From Diplonema papillatum (lineage: Eukaryota > Euglenozoa > Diplonemea > Diplonemida > Diplonemidae), in the NCBI GenBank assembly GCA_030068145.1, contig JAPJBO010000833.1:1-64000 (forward strand): a DNA stretch of 64,000 nt, read 5' to 3'. The stretch's first letter is position 1. Each line of letters starts with the position of its first letter. The notes beneath the pieces were generated by a model. That model did not search any database. It had not been told where the DNA came from and was given only the letters and a program-made list of their open reading frames with translations. The position numbers and the translations under genes were made by a program. Of this stretch, positions 47,652 to 59,200 are shown in pieces.

Positions 47652-48990
47652 GTTTGGGCAAAAGGATTGCCATTGCAGTATGCGATTGTAGTCCGCCCCG
47701 GATGACACACTTTGACGTGCACTTCTGCCGTGCTGGTCGATCCCCTGTCAGCATATGTCCGTCAAAGATCCAGTGCCTCTCGCAGGACCACTATCGTGAT
47801 CAATACTGCGCACCTGTCAACACTTGCTGCAGAAGGTGTGATCAATCGCCGGGAATTGTGAAGTCAAAGATGCGATGCGGCCCCGTATTCGTAGTCGAAA
47901 CAATCGGATGAAGACCACCTGCCGCCGAGGTAGTCTTGCTGGTACCACTCCGCTCAGAGGAGAGAGGCTTGCAGTCGCCGAAGATTGTGTGAAACTCGTT
48001 GCGTCTGTCAGCATGTACGTGGCCCGCCCTGGCACTGCCCCACACGAAAAGGGCACTGGTGGGCCATTGCCTGGGGATGCTGGTGTGCTCGGTCCGCAGT
48101 ATACCGGATCTTTCTGTTGTCCTGCCATTTTGCCCTTGATTCGCTCCGATTGAAGCGGAACGTTTCCGGTTTTGGCGCCGGTTTGCATCGGCGCTCTACT
48201 CCAGCGACACGCGGCAACGGGGACTCGCTCGCTCCGCGCAAGCGTGGGAGCGAAACCTTTCGCCGCCTGGCACTTTCCGTCTCACTCATTTCTGGGTTTT
48301 CTTTCTGCTTTGCCTCCACGCACCTTCTCTCCCCAGGTCGGTGGATGAACGGGGGACGACCTCTTACGGTGAATACTGGCTGCCGAGTAAGTGGCCAGTC
48401 ATTTAATTCAACCAAGATCTGCAGTCATCCCCGCTCCTTCAACGCTCACTTCGCAGCGGTGATACGAGTACGCGGCCATTTTTGCCGGTCGTGCTTGCCA
48501 GAAGTGGTCGTGGCGAATGAGAGAACTGTGATTCTACATCAGGGTTCAAAATGAAGCTTCCCCGTGCTTAACAGCCGTCATCCTCTCGTCCCTTGCTGCC
48601 GTGCTGACTTTTTTGTGGGGGCACTGAGGCTGCGAGTTCTAGAGCCGTGGGGAAGGCAGGAGTCGTAGAAGGAATAGGCAAAACGATGCTAAAAAGAAAA
48701 AGGGAAAACGACGCCCGCCCCGCATCTAGCGAACCCCATATGTACAAAAGAAGAAAAACACAAGCACCGTCGCCGGAGTAGTTTCTTTTGGTCGCCTTTC
48801 TGCGTTCCAGCACAGGAAAACGAGGTTGATAGCGACACAGGAAAATGCACACACAGGCTGCACTGTCATCAAGACAACCACATTCTTTCAATCGATCGTC
48901 TGCTAGCGAAATGACTGCATCACTTGAATAGTTTGCTAGTGAGATGCGTCACTGAGACCAAACGGAATAGGCACTGGTCAACCATTTTTT
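47652..48990. other. Intergenic, nothing recognisable
   Basis: Both strands were read. The longest frame (47,985-48,554) has Cys/Trp-rich composition unlike the real genes and is rejected. Confidence 0.5.
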
Positions 48991-49008
48991 TTGAATGCAT
49001 CATATGAG

Positions 49009-50279
49009 ACGATGCCAAAAGGGGGGGGGGGGGGGGGGGGGTTGGGCAGATGTTTTCTGGTACAGTCAGATACTGGGCATGTGGGGTATAGGACCCATAC
49101 CCCCCCAGAAACCATGTTTTCGGGCCGATTTTGGGGTCCAATGCCCTCGGAGAACCTTTTTCTGAGCGCAAAACTCAGTTGTTGTGGACTTTGAGGCCCC
49201 AGGTGGGGTTACGACTGTACAATGGCTACGGCGGCAGCACCCACCCAGAACAGGAACTTAACTCTGTTCTCAGAATGCGTGACTCGTAAATGCGTTTCGT
49301 TCGAAGAATTGGCTCAAAAATTTGCAAGGCAAGACGCACACGAAGTCCGATAGGTCACAGGGCTCCATGCGGAGACACTTTAGAGCGACGAGAGCCTTTC
49401 TGATGAAAGCTGCAGGACTTGACCCGATTGCGCCCGGGGTCTCTGTACAGAGGGCGACCGACAAAGGTGACCCATGAGGCAGCAGGCATTCGACGATCTC
49501 GTGGAGGCAACCACCGACGTCGTGGGTCACGGAAAAGCTGTCGTGCACAAGACGTTCGTCGCACAAATCCTTCTAGCACAGGCTGGTGGACGAAGAAGGC
49601 CAACTAACGGCAAAGGTGTCGTACACCACGTACCGCCAGCTACGTGGTGCCCGGTTCGAACACCTGGCCGGACGTGTGCGACACCTGCAGAAGGGAACAC
49701 GATTAGCCATCGCCTTCGTGAGGTTACCAGCAGCAAACTCACTTCTTTCGATCCGACAAGCCGATTTCTGCCAATAAAAGTTGCCAATACTGCCAGAAGA
49801 ACCTGGGGTCAGCTTTTTTAACAACCAGGGGCCTCGCCTCCTTGATGATTGATTTGCGTTGGACGACAGGTGACTCGATCCAACTTGGGGAACTGTTTTA
49901 GCTGGTGTACAGTGGGTTTCACACTGGATTTGCGGGTGTCACACTGGATTCCGCACTGGATTTTTGGGTGTCAGTGGATTTCACGCTGGATTTGCGGGTG
50001 TGGCACACTGGATCTAGCAGGTGTGCCCACGCCCGACACTTTGGCCGCACAGTTAACACCCCCACACGATGCTGGAGTGCACCGTGCGGGGCCTCGAAAC
50101 CCACAGAAACAGAGTTTTGCACTCAGAAGAAGGCTCTCCGAGGGCATTTGGCCCCAAAACCGGCCCGAAAAAATGGTTTCTGGGGGGATATGGGTCCCAT
50201 ACCCCACATGCCCAGTATCTTACTATGCCATAAAACAGCTGCCCAAACCCCCCCCCCCCCCCCCCCTTTTGGCATCGTA
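49009..50279. mobile_element. ~1.27-kb element with ~200-bp terminal inverted repeats
   Basis: Positions 49,009-49,199 and 50,090-50,279 are inverted copies of each other, close to 88% identical by eye. The ends read ACGATGCCAAAAGGGGGG and its complement, and inside lie AGATACTGGGCATGTGGGGT and ATGCCCTCGGAGA. Weaker symmetry continues ~12 bp outward. No exact target duplication was found. The interior (49,200-50,090) includes a ~20-bp minisatellite and no recognisable transposase. It is probably an old foldback or MITE-like DNA element; two independent inverted insertions are the alternative. Confidence 0.8.
49911..50026 (+). repeat. Degenerate minisatellite, CACACTGGATTTGCGGGTGT unit
   Basis: About five imperfect units built on CACTGGATTT and GGGTGT, inside the long-inverted-repeat element. 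Confidence 0.85.
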
Positions 50280-50861
50280 CCCATTATGAAGCCGACTGGG
50301 CGGAAATGCAACCACGCCTATGCCTTGCCTGAACCTTCGGTATTGTGATGCAACGCTGTCAACCACAGCATGCCACTAGCAGGTGGCGTTCTTCTGAGCT
50401 TCTCAGTGCAAGGAGACCCTGGTTTTTGGAACCTCACACAATTCAAGTTGCAGCACCCTTCTCGATGCGCGTTACACCAGAAGAAGGGAGAACTCAAAGA
50501 GAACAGCGCATATCGCCATGGATCACATGAATACCGAAGCAACCCTGCCCGAGGTATGACCGCCTCGCTTCTAACGAGAAGCCAACAACGAAGCCCCAAA
50601 CAGGAGAGAAGTTTGAAGGCATACATTTCTACGAAACACTGTAAGTTTATTAAAACCCCGCATCACGTTGTGAGAAATTATACTGCATTGGCCGAAGGCC
50701 AGCCTGGAGACACTCAACTTCCGGGGTTTGAAGCAAACGTCTCACTCTGGAGCAGAACAGCAGTTTGTAGTTAATTGTCCCAACGCGAATTACCCGCCAT
50801 CTCCTGTTGTCAGCACTGCAAACGAAATTGCGCGCGCACTGTCACGGAAAGCATAAAGAAA
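50280..50861. other. Intergenic, nothing recognisable
   Basis: No gene was recognised. TCTCCTGTTGTCAG ends at about 50,815, 46 bp before the next proposed start, and could be a trans- or cis-splice acceptor. Confidence 0.5.
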
Positions 50862-51643
50862 ATGCAAAAGTCCGGGCTTCTTGTAGCGGCAACCTTGTCC
50901 TCAACGCAACAGAGCGGTGCAGCGGGCAGTCCCCTGAGTGCAGGAACATCGCAGGAGCTCCTGGACGCCAAGGAGGCAGTTCGGTTAAGGGCATTGCAGT
51001 ACTTCTCCGAGAAGAACGTGGCGGGCTTCCTCGATTGCGTGCTGTCCAGCTTGTACGCGGCGCGGCCGCCCGATCCATTTGACTGGTGCATCGAGTTTTT
51101 GCTAACACGCGACCGATTCGAGACCACGCCCGGCCAGCGTATGCTCCCAACTCATTTCACTATGCACACTCGCGCTTAACGTGGCCGCGTCAGGGTAATG
51201 CGCTGCAGCCGTGGTTCGTGCATCAGCCGTTCAATTCGAACAATTGCGAATCTGCCGGAATTGCCGAGTGCCTTTTCAATTGTCAGATCCGCGGGGGTGG
51301 CACCACTTCGGATGGCGGCTCCTGTTTCGATAAATTCCCGGAAAGAACGCGCTGGCTGCTTTTCGGCAACGAAGTGTTGAGCGACGAGATGTGTTTGACT
51401 CCGCCACTTGTCCGCTCAGACCTTACGCGCGTTTTACGGAAGCCAAAAACTGCAGGTTCGCAGAGTCGAGCAGCGCGTGACTACTCGATGAAATGGAAGA
51501 TTCCCTTCATGGTCGACGAGCTCTTAGCAGCGATGCTGGTAGCACAGCCAGACGAGCCGTATCGGTTCGCCCTCGCGTGGCTTCGATGGAACAAGGTCTC
51601 GTTCACGATGAAGCACTTCAAGAACGGCAGACCTCCGGCCTGA
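50862..51643 (+). CDS. Protein with two Dpy-30/RIIa-type docking motifs
   Basis: Exons 50,862-51,138 and 51,456-51,643 join in phase 1 to give 154 residues. Residues ~44-80 (ALQYFSEKNVAGFLDCVLSS, then an ARPPDPFDWCIEFL end) and ~102-137 (SMKWKIPFMVDELLAAMLVA, then QPDEPYRFALAWL) both show the two-helix pattern of Dpy-30/RIIa dimerisation-docking domains: a hydrophobic face, a short turn, then (R/Q)PxDP/PDEP before the second helix. In other organisms these domains bind amphipathic helices in radial spokes, chromatin complexes or PKA anchors. No other domain is present, so an adaptor role is likely. An in-frame ATG at 50,775 would add 29 residues with worse composition. Confidence 0.72.
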
Positions 51644-52837
51644 TTGAGCCTCCGACACAGCAAGTATTTAGCTCTTGCTGTTTCGGACTGGCCGCGCCTG
51701 CCGTTCAACCTTGCACTCGCAACGTGACAATGCTGCGTGAGCCAAAGGAAAGGCCCAATAACAAGAAGGATATCGTTTTGCGGGAGGGGGGTTGGATCTT
51801 TGCAGTGGTGATCCCTGCACAGTCATGGTGGACACAATCCATTGAGCGCTCGCCCTCGCATTTGCTGTTACCACAAGTTCCCACGGAAATGACCCCAAAA
51901 TGAGCCTGACCTCAGAAACCGCCCCAAAAGGACCCAGATCCGGAAGGGAGCTCAGCGAACATGCTCTTTAAACGTGAGCAATCAATCAAGCAGACACCGG
52001 ACTTTACAGTCGTACCGAATGAACATCTTGCCCGGCTGGTGCCTTCTGGACAACCGCAGCAGCAAATGGTACATTTCCGCTAGCTTCCCTCCCTAAGGCC
52101 CCTCTTCTTCTTTTCAAAGATATTTGCCCAGGCCTGTAATTGCCAGACAGTGAGAGCAAAGCTCGCGAACGTAAGAATGACGATGAAGGTCTTCAGCACC
52201 ACCAGTTTCTTGCGCACTGGGCAAGTCTAGCTTTTGTGCGAAAACCTAGATGGCTGGAGGACACTGGCATGAGCAGAGTACCCGCAGAGGGCCGTTCATA
52301 AGAATCACTCTAAAAAATAGTTACGAACATGAAGGCCCCTCATGTACCGAAGAGCTTTCGGCTTTGGGGTTGACTGATTCCTATGTTGTCAGAAATTGTC
52401 GGAAATGTCGGCCAGTTGCGCCAAGTGTCCAAGGGCCAATGCGTTCCCGGGTTTTATTCTCTCGTTTCAAATTTGTCCTGTTGGTGGACATGGGAGAGTC
52501 TGTGGTGTTCTCGGCCGGACCCTCAGGTTTACATGAGAAGTGGTCGGGCAGTGGCGGTGGGACTGGATGGTCGTGATGTCCATAATGGGCTCCCCACGGC
52601 CTTCTGGCGTAGCATTGAGTTCTTTGAAGTGCAAGTGCCATCGAGGCAGGCGTAGCACTGGGAACTTTTTGAGTACATGAACCAAGTGGATTAGCTTGCC
52701 GAAGCATCGACATTCTGTTCTTCTATCCTCCAGGACCGGGGTCGTCGGGGAGAAGTGGGAGCCTCCCGATCGCCTCGTAAAGAAAAAACCCTACCCACCC
52801 TACCCCGCAAATTGCAACAAGAACGAAGTGAATTCCG
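51644..52837. other. Intergenic stretch with a possible minus-strand exon
   Basis: Apart from the transmembrane-coding minus-strand segment at 52,080-52,219, no exon is supported. A plus-strand frame from 51,961 (MLFKREQSIKQTPDF...) ends at a GTAC donor-like site at 52,069 but lacks the codon bias. TTCTGTTCTTCTATCCTCC followed by AG ends at about 52,731, 106 bp before the syntaxin start. Confidence 0.4.
52080..52219 (-). other. Possible minus-strand terminal exon encoding a transmembrane segment
   Basis: The complement reads VRKKLVVLKTFIVILTFASF, then ALTVWQLQAWANIFEKKKRG and a stop after ~46 residues. A ~20-residue hydrophobic stretch is flanked by basic clusters, and the codons are GC-rich at third positions like the real genes. 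TTGCCCAG just upstream on that strand could be an acceptor. No upstream exon was found on the minus strand. It could be the end of an unrecognised tail-anchored protein gene or chance. Confidence 0.28.
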
Positions 52838-54761
52838 ATGTCGTCTCCACTGCCGCCGGCTGCGCAGTACCGCTTTGATACAGCGCGGCAACCTGAGCCG
52901 TCTGGCACGCTGACTGCCTTCTTCAAGAAGGTGGATGCCGTGAAAAAGGACCTCGTCAAGTTCCGATCCGCTGTCATAGAGCTCAAGAAGTCGCACGCCG
53001 ACTTAGCCCACACGACCGACAAAGAGGCAAAGGAGTTCTGTCGTGGAAAGAGCAGCGCACTGCACACCACCATCAGTGAAAAGTCCACGCGAATCAAAGA
53101 CGAGCTGGATAGCATGCAGATGGCGATAGCTAAAGCAGCGCCAACGGCTGAGGTGTGCTTCCTTCGTGCTTCTGGCGGCCGCTTTTACCTTCACACAGCC
53201 TAATTTCGGTGAAGGGAAGGCTCCTCCTTGGGAAACCAGGGATCGTATTCAAGGGTTTCAGGGCTTATACAGGACCCGATATGGATGGTGCTGCATCATC
53301 ACAAAGCGTTTCTGGCGCGTCTTCTATTCATTATACAAACGTTGATTATTCTTTCTGATGTAGGTTTACGCTAGTTAGAGAGTGATGGTCTTGCTTCGCA
53401 GTCTTATGCAGGCTTCAGCAGGCTTGGGGGAGCCGGTTTGTACTCTGCTTTTCAATTCTTCACGAACTCGCAGATTCGCATCCAGGAAAACCAGCACATG
53501 CTTCTGCACGATGAGTTTGTCAAGCTTCTCACTCTGTTTCACAAAGTGGAGCAAGACAGCCGGCAGAAGTACCGCGACACCATCAAGCGGCAGGTCATCA
53601 CTACGGCCCGTGCCCAGAACCGGGAGCTGTCCGAAGCGGAGTCGGACGAGATCGCTCAGCAGCTCATCTCGCAGGGACGGGAGCAGAATGTCTTCTCGTC
53701 ACGGAAAATGCAGGTTCCTTTTTTTCTTGTTGTATTGAACTTTCGACCGTGGTTCCATGCAAGCCAGACGAGCAGGGATTTTGTAAGACAAAGCGCGTGT
53801 TTCAACCTTCAGAACTAGTGCTCCAAGATCATTCTGCCTACCCCGGGAACTGCATTAGTTGTGTGGGCAGGCACCCGAATGTATGTTCGTCAAATCGTTT
53901 ACTGGCTGATGCCGACCACCGCCACTAGCTTTCAGCTCAAAGAAATTCCGGGTGCCTGGCGAGAGTAGCTTGTGACTGCTGATGCTGATTCCCGTCAGTC
54001 GACGTCGTTCTTCATCTTTTTTACCCCTGTACTCCCTTGTTCAACCCCCACCGTACCAGGGCCAGAGCCGCGAGCCGCAAACCGCAAAACACTTCTCATA
54101 CAGATTGCCGCATCAGCTCTGGAGGAAGCTGCGGAGATGCGAAACGACATCCACCAAATCGAGGTTGCCCTCCGGAGCCTTCACCAGGTTTTTGTCGACA
54201 TGCAAACGCTCGTCAATGAGCAAGGCGAGATGATCCGCAACGACCTACGCAGCAACATTGACCGGTATGGTTTCGGTTCGAGAGGAAGACAAGGCTTCCG
54301 ATCGGGAAGGTTTTCATCATCTGGTACAAACAGACACCACTCAAGCGCACCTTTCTTTCGTCAGCAAAAAGTGACGGGTGGCGACGTATTGTTGAAACTA
54401 CCTTCAAGCAAGGGCTACGCATGTGCGAAAGTCTGCGCCGTCTTTTCGTGAGAGGATAGTTTACTACTTTTCGAGTCGGATGTTTCCAGTCCGCGCGGAA
54501 AAATGGGCGACAGCACAGCAACATCTTTGCTCACTCCAACGAAAACATGGGCAGCCGTCTTTCGACCTCAGTCTCCCTATTATACAGAGCTCGCAGGGTG
54601 TCGACCTTCGCCCAAACCTACACACACACGCGCGCACGCATGCAAAGGTTGCTGTTGATGCCATTTCTCAGATTGTGCTTGTGTACCCAAAGACACAACA
54701 CAGGGCAACTGACTACGTTGTTGAAGGGCGAAAACAAATTGCGAAGGCGAGGGGACGCTAA
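52838..54761 (+). CDS. Qa-SNARE (syntaxin family)
   Basis: Exons 52,838-53,152, 53,474-53,713, 54,104-54,264 and 54,704-54,761 join in phases 0, 0 and 2 to give ~257 residues. Exons 1-2 encode the Habc bundle, including IRIQENQHMLLHDEF and the KYRDTIKRQ stretch before the linker, as in plasma-membrane syntaxins. Exons 3-4 encode the SNARE helix: HQIEVALRSLHQVFVDMQTL, then VNEQGEMI with the zero-layer glutamine (about residue 225), then ATDYVVEGRKQIAKAR. The family drives membrane fusion. The usual C-terminal transmembrane segment is missing: the frame stops at 54,761 with no obvious donor, and I found no downstream plus-strand exon for it. Either a last exon with unusual splice sites was missed, or the protein is anchored otherwise. 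Confidence 0.87.
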
Positions 54762-56258
54762 TACTCTTCAGGAGTCGTAAGCCTTCAGCTGCCATATTGT
54801 CAGTTTTGATACTCCGAAGATACTAATACGGAAATTCGTGAGCCGACCACGAATGAGGCTTCAGAAGTTCTTCTTGAGGGAAGTACTGAGTGTTCGCTGA
54901 AGTTCCCTTCCCATCCGGAGCTGTGGATGATCGAAGCGTTAGCCTTTCCCACCACCCGCTTGCACCGTCACATTTCTTGTGTTCTTGATGGACCGCTTGT
55001 CCACCTTGTTGCCTGTACCTGCTTCGATCAATGTGATATGTCCTTCAAGCCAGGGAGTGGATGTGCAACTAAATGTTTGCGCGCCGCTTTGCATGCAGCA
55101 TGCCACAGCCGGTGTGGCCCTTCGGATCGTTCGTTCGAACATGCGCCGTATGTCTCTCGGTTTTCAGCAAGGAGCATCATCGTGTCTGTTTTTCAGATTG
55201 AGCGTGCCTTGCATTTTATCGAGAGGCATCAACGTATACTGCATGCTGCGCGCTGTGTCTTGGTTGACCTTTCAACTGCGTGCGCCAACGCCGTTCACCA
55301 CCTCCCATCACTACGTGACGTCAGACCACGTGGAAAAGCTGCCAAAAGTGAGACTTACCTTCCATACGAGCAAATCCTCGTTTGTAGCCCGACGTACAAC
55401 GTGCGAGACGACACTCACCCTTTCCAACACGGAGGCTTGTTTGCCCCTGGGTTTGGTCGGCGTCGACACGTGGTAGTCTTGGTGGGTGCCATGTTGAACC
55501 CGCTGTCCAGTATAACGAGTCGCGCCCCCTCCTGGCCTCGCCTGTGCGCACACTAGATGCTCTTTGCGACATTGTGCTCCTGCCCATTTAGCCCAGCCAA
55601 GTGTACTTGTTTTGTTCCTGCTATCTGTTCCGGCCAACAAAAACTCAGAAGCCTTCCCTTTCATTCCCATTCTCTACTTTTTTGATGGCTTAATTTGCTA
55701 TGCTAGCCGCGGCCCAGAGTGCATGGATGACACCGATCCTGTGCTGCCAGGAGAGTCCACCTGAGCGCTGTTTCAACGTGTTGCTGAGTGAAAGCGCCTT
55801 TAGCACGACCCCATGCGTAGCCACTTGAGTCACAAATACAGACCAACGGCACAGATTCTGCATTCCAGCTTCAACTGTTTAACAACTGCGCGGCCTACGG
55901 CGGTGGCTAGTGGGAGACTTGCAGCTACCCAGCAGAAATGGGAATGCTTGCGGATACTCCAGCGGTGTACGCATAAGCGCTTTCATTCCAATGAAGAGAT
56001 TCCTTGCAAGGCACCGTTCATAGAGCACAGGTCTTGATGCGGGGGTCCAACTACGTGCTTTTTAACAGCAGCAGAATACGGGCGAGCTTTTGTGCTTCTT
56101 CATCAAACAGTCTCTACGTTATTCTGCCTTGCGCCCACCTCCACATCTTCTCCAAAATATGCAGGTTCGGCAGGTTGGGGTTTAATTTTGCCAGGGTCTC
56201 GGAGAAGGGGGAAAGGTGGAGAAGTCGCCGTGCTTCGGCGGGGGTCGACAGCGACGCG
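54762..56258. other. Stretch between syntaxin and kinesin
   Basis: It may contain an undetected last syntaxin exon. The frames at 54,927-55,556 are Cys/His-rich with no family resemblance. A strong pyrimidine tract with ATATGCAG ends at about 56,165, 93 bp before the kinesin start, as expected of a trans-splice or leader-intron acceptor. Confidence 0.45.
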
Positions 56259-59200
56259 ATGGCGGACGGTAATGCCGTCACCGTGGCGGTGCGGATCCGG
56301 CCCATGAACAAGCGGGAGCTGGAGAGCACGGAGAAGAGGGTCATCAAAGTCGTCGGCGGCACGACGGTGGTGCTCGAAAGAGACGAAGACAGGGACCGCT
56401 CCCACAAATGGACCTTCGACCACGTCTGGGACTCGAGCAACCTGCAGCACCCCAGCTTCGCCTCCCAGGAAAAGGTCTTCTACGATTTCGGCAGCAAAGT
56501 GCTGAAAGCCTCGTTCGATGGGTTCAACGCTTCCATTTTCGCCTACGGCCAGACCGGGTCTGGCAAGACGTACTGCATGATGGGCGTCGCCGACGATGCC
56601 GAGCAAAAAGGAATCATCCCCCGCCTGTGCACGGAGCTGTTCAAGCGCATTGCCGACCATCAAGATGCGGATCCGTCGCATTCGTACACGGTCACGATGT
56701 CGTTCCTCGAGATTTACATGGAGAAGGTGAAGGATTTGATCGACCCGGCGAAGGTGAATTTGAGGGTCCGCGAACATCCCTCAAAAGGGCCGTACGTCGA
56801 CAATTTGACGACGTTGAGCGTGGAGAAGATCCAAGACGTGCTCGACTGTATTGAGCACGGCAACAAGGCGAGGCACATCGCAGCGACGCAGATGAACGCC
56901 ACCTCGTCGAGGTCGCACGCTGTTTTCTCGTTGGAAGTCACGCACACCGTCACGACGCAGCTGGGCGGCTGCGATGAGGATGTCGTGCAGAGCACGTCGT
57001 CCAAGATTGTCCTGGTTGACCTGGCCGGAAGCGAGCGGCAGAAGTCGACAGGCGCCACCGGCGAAAGGCTCGCGGAAGGCTCGCAAATCAACAAGTCCCT
57101 CACGACCCTTGGCCTGGTCATCAACGCGCTTGCCGAGCTTTCGAAGGAGACCACCAAAAAAGGCGGCGTGCCGAAGCACGTCCCCTACCGCGACTCGACG
57201 CTGACGTACCTCCTGAAAGACACGCTGGGCGGCAACTCGAAGACGTTCATGATCTCGACCATCTCCCCCGCGGCGGCGCAGTACGAAGAGACGATGTCCA
57301 CCCTCCGGTACGCGGACCGGGCGAAGTCGATCGTCACGAAGGCCGTCGTGAACGAGGACCCCATCCAAAAAATGATCAAAGCCCTGCAGGCGGAGGTCGA
57401 CCAGTACAAGCAACAAGTCGAGCAGTACCGCACAACCGGCGGCAGCCCCGCCCCGGGCACCGCCGTCGATCCCGACGAGTTCGCTAACGCGAAGGTCGCC
57501 GAAATGGAGAAGCTGTACTCCGCGAAGATCACCGGGTACCAAGAGAAGATCCGGACCCTCGAGTCGAACAACCAGGTCACCGCTGAGCTCTCGCTGCTGC
57601 AGCAGCAGCTGCGGGAGAAGGAGGCGTCGTGGCACCTGCGGCAGCAGGAGCTCGAGGAGAAAATCAAGGAAGCCCAGGATGCCGATTCGCGGGACCGCCT
57701 CATCGCGGAGCAGAAGGCGTGGGCCAACGAGCGGGGATCCCTCACCGGCGAAATCGAGATCCTCCGGCAAAAGCAGCAGGCCGAGCTCCGCCACAACAAC
57801 AAAATGCTGCAGGAGGCGCAGGACAAGATCCGGAAGCAGCAGCAGATGATCGAGCACAACCAACGCGCGTGGGAAGAAGACAAGAAGCGGCTGCAGTCGA
57901 AGGTCCTCAGCGAGATGGAGGAGGTCGTCGAGATTTCGATGCAGACCCGCACCATCACGAAGGAGCTCGAAGCGCAGAAGACCCTGCTGACCGAAAAAGA
58001 AAGGAAGTGGAAGGAGGAAAACGAGAAGCTAAGCAAGCTCGCCCTCGAGAAGCAAAAGGAGGCCGAGCAGCTCTCCGAAGAAAGACGCGCGAACGAAGAG
58101 CTCAAAAAGGAGCTGCAAGCCCTGCGAGAGCGGGCGTCCTCCCGCTCCTCCATCACCGCCGGCAACGGCGCCGCCCCGCCTTCCCCGCTGACCTACTCCC
58201 TCCAGCTCTTGCAGCAGCAGAGCAAAGACTTCACGTCCCGAACGTCGCAGTTCTCCTCTCGGTACACCACCGAAGAAGTCGAATCCCTCGTTCGGTCCCG
58301 GCAGGAAAAATACGACTCCCTATCCAACAAACTCGCCGAGCTGAAGAAGGCCGAAGCAGGGCTGCCAGACCTCCGCGAAGCGGTGCTAAAGGCGACGGAA
58401 GAACGCGCCGAAAAGTTGAAGGATCCGTCCGCCAAAGTCGAGGCCCTCCAGAAAGAGGAGCAAGCCGCCCGCGACAAGGCCGCCGGGCTTGCGGAGCGCG
58501 TCAACCAGCAGCAGGCGACGGACACCGAGAACCAGAAGCTGCTCGCGAAGAACAAGGCGAAGATCAAAGAGCTCAAAGCCGACATCGAGCGGCTGCGGGC
58601 GGAGGAGAAGAACCTCGCCAAAAAGAAGGGAGACCTGCAGCGCGACGTGTTCGAGGCGGAGGAGGACTTGACGGACCTCATCGTGAAGCAGAAGAAGCTC
58701 GAGAAGCAGCAGACCGCCGAACTGCTCAACACCAGCGCCCGTTCCACGACCAGCTCCGACTCGAAGCCGCGGATCACACCAGAGCTCGCCGAACTCAACC
58801 GGCAGGTCGACGAGAAGGAAGAAGCGCTGCGCGAACTCAAAGCGTACTGCGCCGAAACTTCGCGGGCCGGCGCCGCGAGCAAAAAAGCGCTGGAGGCGGT
58901 CCCCGGCATCGCGGCGGCGGCCGAGAAGCTCGAGAAGGCGAACAAGGCGCTGATGGCCCACTCGATCGACTTCTTCGAGACGGAGGGCGAGCTTTTGAAG
59001 GCGCAGGGCACCGTGCGCAAGCTCGAAACCAACCGGACGAAGGCCGAAAAGGAGTACGCGGCGAGAGACGACGAGTACAGCAGCCGCGTGCGGGTGTGCC
59101 AGGAGGCGTTGACAAGCGCCGAGGAGGCAGGCGGAATGCAAGCCCGGCAAGCCCTCCACGGCGAGATCCAACGCACGCACACGGCGTGGCTCGACGAGCT

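Noticed and set aside
47985-48554. 189-residue plus-strand frame
   Set aside because: Cys/Trp/Arg-rich with rare codon use and no homology pattern; no splice or leader context.
56004-56258. N-terminal extension of the kinesin to the ATG at 56,004
   Set aside because: The extra 85 residues have no motor similarity and cross a strong splice acceptor at about 56,165. The ATG at 56,259 immediately precedes the motor.
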